This document shows, in pieces, positions 1 through 4,173 of a stretch of DNA of 5,472 bases. The translations under genes were made by a program, and so were the position numbers. Numbering within the stretch: the first letter of the stretch is position 1; each line of letters starts with the position of its first letter. The notes under the pieces are model-generated. The model saw only the letters and a list, made by a program, of their open reading frames with translations, did not search any database and was not told where the DNA came from. Source of the DNA: Candidatus Izemoplasma sp. (GTDB lineage: Bacteria > Bacillota_I > Bacilli_A > Izemoplasmatales > Izemoplasmataceae); contig JAOZSP010000118.1 in assembly GCA_029939615.1 (NCBI GenBank), positions 1 to 5,472 on the forward strand. Reading direction: 5' to 3'.

Positions 1-1
1 T

Positions 2-301
2 GACGATGAAAAAGTAATGTTTGATGTTTCGGGGAATGCCGAATTAGCTGAAAAACTTGTAAACATTTTTGAATCACAAATCATTGGAGGAAAACGTTAC
101 GATCTTGCGACAATAGGAAGAAGATTATCAAATGCAACTTATTCTTCATCACATAGTGTTGATAAAACAGATGCAATAATTTACGCAATGGATTTAACAC
201 CGTTAATTATTGATGATAGTTTAGATATAATGTCGTTTATTACTAAACATATTGATAGTTTTAAGAATAATGTTTCAAATAAGTTGAACAAAGTATTATA
301 A
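2..301 (+). CDS. C-terminal part of an unrecognised protein (5' end outside window)
   Basis: The frame is open from the first complete codon at position 2 to the TAA at 299-301. The first in-window ATG is at 17, but it has no Shine-Dalgarno sequence in front of it and the frame continues upstream, so this is most likely the last ~100 residues of a longer protein. The visible part is soluble and mixed alpha/beta in character. It has no membrane segment, no cysteine and no motif I can assign. It contains a Ser/Thr-rich stretch (YSSSHS) followed by a hydrophobic segment (AIIYAMDLTPLIIDD) and ends in a lysine/asparagine-rich amphipathic tail. The gene is closed by the hairpin 10 bases downstream. 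I do not recognise the family and assign no function. That it is coding is well supported by the continuous frame and the terminator position. Confidence 0.6.
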   Translation, partial: DDEKVMFDVSGNAELAEKLVNIFESQIIGGKRYDLATIGRRLSNATYSSSHSVDKTDAIIYAMDLTPLIIDDSLDIMSFITKHIDSFKNNVSNKLNKVL

Positions 302-311
302 TTTTTCAAAT

Positions 312-346
312 AAAAAGTAGACTATTTATATAAGTCTACTTTTTTT
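312..346. terminator. Rho-independent terminator, probably bidirectional
   Basis: A perfect 12-bp stem pairs 312-323 with 333-344 around a 9-base loop (324-332). On the plus strand it runs into a T tract (340-346), giving a good intrinsic terminator for the gene ending at 301. On the minus strand the same stem is followed by T's complementary to the A run at 312-316, so it can also stop transcription of the minus-strand gene. That gene's stop codon (322-324) lies inside the structure, so its last few codons form part of the hairpin. Confidence 0.85.
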
Positions 347-900
347 GTAAATAGATTTTTAATTAGTAAAACAGGTAGTAATACTACTATACTAGCAAGA
401 GTCATAAGTTCAGTAATTAGTTTACTGCCTTTTACTTTTCTTCTAGATAGTCTTTCTTTTAAACAGCCATAAGCAATACCATATGCGTTACCCATCATGA
501 TTAAACGGATATTCGCAAGAATACCATAAGCTTTTTCAATTCCGTATTCTTCAACAAGCTTATCAAATATCTGTTTATCATAATTTCCATCTGCGTATGC
601 GTAATGTTGTGCGAATAGTAAACCTATTATTTCTTCTTCTTTAGAGTTAGATAAATCTCCTGATAAAAATCCTGCGATTTCTTCTTTTGAAGATCCTGAT
701 TCTAGTGCTTGTTTAGTATGAGCATATGAACAAACTTTGCAGCCGTTAACTTCTGTAACCGCCAGCATTATATGATGCTCATAAGATTTACTTATAAGTT
801 TTCTTTCTTTACGATATTTTAATATTGAATAAGTAGCTAAGTTAACTATTTTAGTAAACTCTTTTAATGTAAATAGTCTTTTATTGAATTGTTGTTTCAT
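322..900 (-). CDS. AhpD-like / carboxymuconolactone decarboxylase family protein with C-terminal membrane anchor
   Basis: This 192-residue protein carries the alkylhydroperoxidase D core signature: Glu50, Cys54-x-x-Cys57 and His61 (ENGC..C...H-type arrangement, seen as EVNGCKVCSYAH). In AhpD the two cysteines form the redox-active pair and the Glu/His act in proton relay, so a thiol-dependent peroxidase or disulfide-reductase role is the best inference. The substrate cannot be read from sequence. After the helical core, a basic stretch (RRKVKGSK, about residues 153-160) is followed by a strongly hydrophobic segment (about 161-184) ending in KK, which looks like a C-terminal transmembrane anchor with the enzymatic domain in the cytoplasm. 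That tail is not part of the compact AhpD fold. The start is fixed by AAGGAG (minus strand, 909-914), 8 bases before the ATG. The gene lies downstream of the MATE gene on the same strand, but a strong hairpin and its own promoter separate them. Confidence 0.85.
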   Translation of the reverse strand: MKQQFNKRLFTLKEFTKIVNLATYSILKYRKERKLISKSYEHHIMLAVTEVNGCKVCSYAHTKQALESGSSKEEIAGFLSGDLSNSKEEEIIGLLFAQHYAYADGNYDKQIFDKLVEEYGIEKAYGILANIRLIMMGNAYGIAYGCLKERLSRRKVKGSKLITELMTLASIVVLLPVLLIKNLFTKKVDLYK

Positions 901-943
901 GAATCTCTCTCCTTGTAGTAAATTAGTTTTTTTGACTTAACAT

Positions 944-981
944 TTGTACTATAACAAGTATTTGTGAACTGAGTATGAACT
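944..981 (-). promoter_or_regulatory. Extended -10 promoter with phased hexamer repeats for the AhpD-like gene
   Basis: Read on the minus strand, TGT-TATAGT (956 to 948) matches an extended -10 element, one base off TATAAT. There is no recognisable -35 at 16-18 bases. In its place lie TTCATA (979-974), five bases, then TTCACA (968-963), five bases, then TTGTTA (957-952): TTnnnA hexamers at 11-bp spacing. A weak 4-bp inverted repeat (TTGT...ACAA, 944-957) overlaps the -10. The -10 is clear. The operator reading is inference. Confidence 0.5.
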
Positions 982-984
982 AAA

Positions 985-1030
985 ATGAAAACCATCTAAT
1001 TTGTTAGTGTTACAACAAATTAGATGGTTT
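985..1030 (-). terminator. Intrinsic terminator of the MATE gene
   Basis: A perfect 17-bp stem pairs 1014-1030 with 989-1005 around an 8-base loop. On the minus strand it is followed by TTTTCATTTT, a moderate T tract. The first arm on the minus strand is the coding sequence for the last residues of the MATE protein (KPSNL), and the TAA stop (1012-1010) falls in the loop. On the plus strand no T tract follows, so it should act on minus-strand transcription only. Confidence 0.8.
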
Positions 1031-2362
1031 ATTAATAATTATTTTAAATGTGAAATGAGAAATTATTCCTGATATGAAGTAAGAAACAACTAATGCTCCA
1101 AAGATTCCAGTTATACCAAATAGCTTTGAACCGAGGATTGCCATTGGGATATATAATACTATCATCTGCATAAGTGATAATCCTGCAGCTATAAAAGGCT
1201 TTTTAAGAGAACTTAATGATGTTGAAATTATAAGGAATATTCCTTGTAATCCATACGCTAAAGGAACGATTCTTAAATATAAAACGATATAGTTAATGAC
1301 TTGTGTATTATCATTAAATAATCCACCAATTAAAGGAGCGGTAAAAAATAATAAAACATAAATTCCTATACCATATATGATTGAAAATTTTTCACTTATC
1401 CACATGCTTTCTTTAATCCTGGCAAGTTTTTTAGCTCCATAATTTTGTCCTACAAAAGGACCCATAACTGCAGATATAGAAATTACGATTACAAGTAAGA
1501 AAAACTCGAGTTTAGTCGCAACACCATAACCAGCAACTGCTTCAATTCCATATTCTGCAATTAAGCCTGTAATTACTCCTGTAGCAACAGGAATAATTAT
1601 TCTTGTTAAAGAATTTGGTATACCAATATATAATATCTGTTTCCATGAATTTAATATTTTACTAAACTGAACTTTTCTAAAAGTAATAACTTTTTCTCTA
1701 ATTAGAAGTACATATAAAGCTACAGAAAAAGTAAGAGCTCGTGAAATTACTGTTGCGATAGCCGCACCAGATATTCCTAAAGCGGGAATAGGACCTAATC
1801 CAAAGATGAAAATCGGATCTAAAATCATATTACCAATAGCCGCTACTAGCATTACAATACTTGGAGTTTTGGTATCTCCTAATGCTCTAATAATGTTATT
1901 TCCAACCATTGGAAGTATTACAAATATGTTACCTAAATACCATATATTCATGTATTTCTTAATATATACTAGTGTTTCAGCATCTGCTCCTAGTAAAGAA
2001 AATAGTGGATCAACCGTTAGTAAACCAACCGTCATAAAAAATAAAGCCAAAATCAAACTTAAGAAAATGGCATCTGTACCTAATCTTTGAACGATTTTCA
2101 TGTCCTTACGTCCAACAGCGTGAGCCACAACTGTTGAAGCTCCAATTCCAATTCCTAGATTAATACTATTAACAAACAAAACAATAGGGTAAGTAAAAGC
2201 TAAGGCGGCTAATTGTATATTTCCTAATTTACTTATATAAAAAGTATCAACAAGATTAAAAATGACTAATCCCATCATTCCGAAAATCATGGGAACCGTC
2301 ATTTTTATAATTATATTTTTAATATTACCTTCTGTTAAGAGATATTTGTTTCCGTTTTTCAT
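1010..2362 (-). CDS. MATE family efflux transporter
   Basis: This 450-residue protein has about twelve hydrophobic segments, the usual size and topology of MATE (multidrug and toxic compound extrusion) pumps, in two halves of six helices. Family hallmarks are visible. There is an N-terminal TVPMIFG stretch followed by FNLVDTFYISKLG (about 35-47) and LAAL. GDTKTP (162-167) and GNMILDPIFIFG (177-188) are followed by LGISGAAIAT. In the second half, IPN (248-250) and GPFVGQNYGAKK (301-312) match the corresponding positions of the repeat. MATE proteins in low-GC Gram-positives (MepA/NorM/DinF-like) exchange Na+ or H+ for cationic drugs or dyes. Which subgroup and substrate apply here cannot be read from sequence. 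The ATG is preceded by GAGGA (minus strand, 2369-2373) at suitable spacing. No regulator gene is adjacent. Its start faces the MOSC gene across a 139-base divergent region. Confidence 0.93.
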   Translation of the reverse strand: MKNGNKYLLTEGNIKNIIIKMTVPMIFGMMGLVIFNLVDTFYISKLGNIQLAALAFTYPIVLFVNSINLGIGIGASTVVAHAVGRKDMKIVQRLGTDAIFLSLILALFFMTVGLLTVDPLFSLLGADAETLVYIKKYMNIWYLGNIFVILPMVGNNIIRALGDTKTPSIVMLVAAIGNMILDPIFIFGLGPIPALGISGAAIATVISRALTFSVALYVLLIREKVITFRKVQFSKILNSWKQILYIGIPNSLTRIIIPVATGVITGLIAEYGIEAVAGYGVATKLEFFLLVIVISISAVMGPFVGQNYGAKKLARIKESMWISEKFSIIYGIGIYVLLFFTAPLIGGLFNDNTQVINYIVLYLRIVPLAYGLQGIFLIISTSLSSLKKPFIAAGLSLMQMIVLYIPMAILGSKLFGITGIFGALVVSYFISGIISHFTFKIIINKPSNLL

Positions 2363-2403
2363 AATGATTCCTCAGTTTTCCGACAATTGTGTATTTAATT
2401 TTT

Positions 2404-2420
2404 ATAGTATCTGTAAATTT
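2404..2420 (+). repeat. 17-base exact direct repeat, copy 1 (intergenic)
   Basis: ATAGTATCTGTAAATTT occurs here and again at 2514-2530, exactly 110 bases downstream. Similarity stops abruptly at both edges. This copy is non-coding and overlaps the left arm of the TAGTAT/ATACTA inverted repeat. Confidence 0.75.
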
Positions 2421-2476
2421 CTATACTAATTGTATCATAATTCAGCTTAATATTGTAAAATTAGAGTGATTAGACG

Positions 2477-2488
2477 ATATATATATAT
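2477..2488 (+). repeat. (AT)6 dinucleotide tract next to the MOSC ribosome binding site
   Basis: Six consecutive AT units end one base before the TAGGAGG ribosome binding region of the MOSC gene. It lies in the 5' leader. It could simply be a low-structure AT-rich leader, or a slippage-prone tract. Confidence 0.6.
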
Positions 2489-2489
2489 T

Positions 2490-2495
2490 AGGAGG
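2490..2495 (+). promoter_or_regulatory. Shine-Dalgarno site deciding the MOSC start
   Basis: AGGAGG lies six bases before the ATG at 2502. The same frame is open upstream to a GTG at 2466, but that codon has no ribosome binding site, and the extra 12 residues (rich in Ile/Arg/Tyr) do not look like MOSC sequence. The start at 2502 is therefore preferred. Confidence 0.9.
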
Positions 2496-2501
2496 ATATT
2501 T

Positions 2502-2915
2502 ATGAGTGGTAAAATAGTATCTGTAAATTTAAATCAAGAAAGAGGACAAATAAAATTAGTACAAGATAAAATAACTTTGAAAAAAAACTATGGTGTTATA
2601 GGAGATGGCCATGGGGGAATAGATCATAAACAAGTTAGTTTAGTTGGTGTTGAATCATATGTAAAGATGTCTAAAGAAGATAACAAGAATTATCCCTACG
2701 GTTCTTTTGCAGAAAATATAACAACTGAAGGGATAGTTTTGTACAATTTAAAGGTTGGTGACAAAATTCAAGTTGGTGATGTATTATTACAAGTATCTCA
2801 AATAGGTAAAACTATCCATCCTACAAATTTCAAAACAATGTTACCAAAAGAAGGGATTTTCGCAATAGTTTTGAAGGGTGGAAGTATAAGAAAAGGAGAT
2901 TCAATTTTACTTTAA
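2502..2915 (+). CDS. MOSC domain-containing protein lacking the conserved cysteine
   Basis: This 137-residue protein is a stand-alone MOSC domain, the fold found at the C-terminus of molybdenum cofactor sulfurases and in small bacterial proteins such as YiiM. Conserved blocks are visible in order: GVIGDGHGG (31-39), HKQVSLV (42-48), GSFAENITTEGI (67-78), VGDKIQVGDVLLQVSQIGK (85-103), PKEGIFA (115-121) and GGSIRKGD (126-133). MOSC domains bind or transfer sulfur or molybdenum cofactor, with a conserved cysteine usually placed just after the QIGK block (typically IGKxCH). Here that block reads IGKTIHPTNF. The protein has no cysteine at all, and the loop before PKEGIFA appears shorter than I recall for the family. 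It may be a non-catalytic ligand-binding version. No molybdenum-cofactor gene is seen nearby. The acidic-protein gene follows after 46 bases with no terminator, so co-transcription is likely. Confidence 0.88.
   Translation: MSGKIVSVNLNQERGQIKLVQDKITLKKNYGVIGDGHGGIDHKQVSLVGVESYVKMSKEDNKNYPYGSFAENITTEGIVLYNLKVGDKIQVGDVLLQVSQIGKTIHPTNFKTMLPKEGIFAIVLKGGSIRKGDSILL
2514..2530 (+). repeat. 17-base exact direct repeat, copy 2 (inside MOSC codons)
   Basis: This is the second copy of the sequence at 2404-2420. It lies within the start of the MOSC coding region and encodes the IVSVN residues of its first beta strand. Confidence 0.75.
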
Positions 2916-2961
2916 AAAGAAATGAAAGAACACTTGATATATACTAAAAGGAGAAAAAAAT

Positions 2962-3603
2962 ATGAAAGTTATAAAAACTTTACTAATTATAATTGTTGTT
3001 TTAGTTATTATTGGAGCAATTGGAATAAGTAAAATTAATGTTGATGTTATTGAAGACGATTTACCAACAAATGTTTATGAAGAAGACGCTGACTTATTAT
3101 CTTTAGTTAATATTAGAATGATTAGTTTATTTGTAGATAGAGATACTAATGAATACGGGATTGTTGAGGAAATTATTAATTTAATAATTCTTGATTCAAT
3201 CAGAGAGAACATTAATTCTAGTTATGATCCTATAAGTGATTGTGAAACAGAAGAATGTGATTATATTATTCATGAAGATAACTACTATTTGAACTATTTG
3301 TGGGCAGAGTTGAGTGATGATAATCAATTGATTATTCATGTTAGTGTAGGAACTGATAAATATATTAGTATTAATACAATATTTGATTTCTATTTCGATA
3401 TTGATATAGATTACTTAGGGTTTGGAATAGAATTAACTTTGGACAGTTATAATATTAATGATATTGATTTATCGATGGATATTTTAGATAGTATTTTTGA
3501 GCAGTTAGATATTGAAGAGATAGAAGGTAATATTACTAAAGGGGAATTAGATTTAACGGAATATTCTTATAAAATTTTTTATAGTATTATTCCTTTTCCC
3601 TAA
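2962..3603 (+). CDS. Membrane-anchored, highly acidic protein of unknown function
   Basis: This 213-residue protein begins MKVIK and then has one strong hydrophobic segment (about residues 6-22) with no lipobox cysteine. It therefore reads as an N-terminal signal-anchor, with the remaining ~190 residues outside the membrane. That domain is extremely acidic: roughly 45 Asp/Glu against about 9 Lys/Arg in the whole protein. It has only two cysteines, Cys94 and Cys99 (CETEEC), which could form a small disulfide loop or a metal site. The C-terminal half alternates beta-like and acidic segments (FDIDIDY, LTLDSYNIND, IEGNITKGELDL). I do not recognise a named family. Long, acidic, single-anchor proteins of this style occur in Acholeplasma/Izemoplasma-type bacteria, but that is recollection, not a match. 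AAGGAG (2948-2953) lies eight bases before the ATG. The gene probably shares a transcript with the MOSC gene. Confidence 0.8.
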   Translation: MKVIKTLLIIIVVLVIIGAIGISKINVDVIEDDLPTNVYEEDADLLSLVNIRMISLFVDRDTNEYGIVEEIINLIILDSIRENINSSYDPISDCETEECDYIIHEDNYYLNYLWAELSDDNQLIIHVSVGTDKYISINTIFDFYFDIDIDYLGFGIELTLDSYNINDIDLSMDILDSIFEQLDIEEIEGNITKGELDLTEYSYKIFYSIIPFP

Positions 3604-3632
3604 TTGAATAAACTATGAAATTAATGTATAAT
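3604..3632 (+). promoter_or_regulatory. Sigma-A-type promoter for the DUF3592-like gene
   Basis: TTGAAT (3604-3609), a 17-base spacer and a perfect TATAAT (3627-3632) form a standard housekeeping promoter. The -35 begins at the base right after the stop codon of the preceding gene. Transcription should start near 3639, leaving a leader of under 20 bases with GAGG (3646-3649) as the ribosome binding site for the ATG at 3656. Confidence 0.8.
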
Positions 3633-3655
3633 AAATCAAAGAAAAGAGGCGGCCT

Positions 3656-4084
3656 ATGAAACCAAAACTTATGAAGATTATTAAGTATGATCATTATTCT
3701 AAATTTTTATTCATCATTACATTAGTAACAGTATTATTGTTTATTGCGATTATTGCAGTGGGAGAAGTATCAGTAATGGGAATAATTATTCCGGTATTGT
3801 TAGGAGCAGTTATTCTACTTGTATTAAGAGTTTTAAGTGTAAGTAAAAAGTTACAAAAATATAAAGATAATAAAGTTGTAGGTAAAGTTGAAGGTGTATT
3901 GCGCAATAATGGGATGTTTTACATGAGTTTTTCTTATGATGTAAATGGCAAATTATATTCTAAAAGATTCACTTTGTTAGTTGGCCCAATTCAAAAAGCT
4001 AAATTAAGTAAAGTAAAAGAAATGACATTGGTTTATGATAAGGAAAATCCTAAGAAAGCTATTTTACAAGAATTGATGTATTAA
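3656..4084 (+). CDS. Small two-helix membrane protein, DUF3592-like
   Basis: This 142-residue protein has a short basic N-terminus, two transmembrane helices (about residues 16-35 and 39-60) and a basic turn (SKKLQKYKDNK). An 80-residue domain follows, with beta-strand character: VVGKVEGV (74-81), FSYDVNGKLYSKRF (92-105) and VYDKENPKKAIL (126-137). The pattern of a strand starting V.G.V, then Y.VNGK.Y, then V.YD..NP..A matches my knowledge of DUF3592, a family of unknown function in membrane proteins of many bacteria. By the positive-inside rule both termini are likely cytoplasmic, so the domain would sit on the cytoplasmic face. The gene has its own promoter at 3604-3632 and its own terminator, so it is probably a single-gene unit, perhaps with readthrough from upstream. 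No specific role can be assigned. Confidence 0.75.
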   Translation: MKPKLMKIIKYDHYSKFLFIITLVTVLLFIAIIAVGEVSVMGIIIPVLLGAVILLVLRVLSVSKKLQKYKDNKVVGKVEGVLRNNGMFYMSFSYDVNGKLYSKRFTLLVGPIQKAKLSKVKEMTLVYDKENPKKAILQELMY

Positions 4085-4092
4085 ATAAATAT

Positions 4093-4119
4093 AGGAATCC
4101 AACAAGGATTCTTTTTTTT
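4093..4119 (+). terminator. Intrinsic terminator of the DUF3592-like gene
   Basis: The stem pairs 4093-4100 (AGGAATCC) with 4106-4113, including one G-U pair, around a five-base AACAA loop. It runs directly into a T tract (4112-4119), nine bases after the stop codon. This is a short but standard Rho-independent terminator. Confidence 0.85.
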
Positions 4120-4120
4120 G

Positions 4121-4129
4121 TGTTATAAT
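4121..4129 (+). promoter_or_regulatory. Extended -10 promoter for the diguanylate cyclase gene
   Basis: TGT-TATAAT is a perfect extended -10 element that starts one base after the upstream terminator's T tract. The -35 position falls in the terminator hairpin (about 4101-4106) and has no consensus, as expected for an extended -10 promoter. Transcription would start near 4136, about 38 bases before the ATG. GAGGGGTGA (4159-4167) is the ribosome binding site. Confidence 0.7.
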
Positions 4130-4173
4130 TCTATTGTAGAATTATTCATATTCATAGAGAGGGGTGACAAAAA

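Larger units (their letters stand above)
2363..2501. promoter_or_regulatory. Divergent intergenic region between the MATE and MOSC genes
   Basis: The 139 bases must hold the promoters of both divergent genes, but neither is clear-cut. On the plus strand the best -10-like element is TATACT (2422-2427), with a poor -35. On the minus strand TATGAT (complement of about 2435-2440) is a possible -10, also with a weak -35. A 6-bp inverted repeat, TAGTAT (2405-2410) and ATACTA (2423-2428), with a 12-base gap could be a repressor site. The region also contains one copy of a 17-base direct repeat and an (AT)6 tract next to the MOSC ribosome binding site. Confidence 0.4.

Noticed and set aside
1806..2090. 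94-codon plus-strand open frame
   Set aside because: It lies wholly antisense within the strongly supported MATE gene, has no ribosome binding site and does not resemble a protein family.
2466..2501. N-terminal extension of the MOSC protein from a GTG at 2466
   Set aside because: There is no Shine-Dalgarno before the GTG, while a perfect AGGAGG precedes the ATG at 2502, and the extension would be translated across the ribosome binding site.
2916..2961. Possible separate promoter for the acidic-protein gene (TATACT at 2940-2945)
   Set aside because: It has no matching -35 and would place the transcript start at or beyond the ribosome binding site. Co-transcription with the MOSC gene is simpler.
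3694..3906. 70-codon minus-strand open frame
   Set aside because: It is antisense to the DUF3592-like gene. Its low-complexity Asn/Thr/Ile composition is a mirror of the sense codons.
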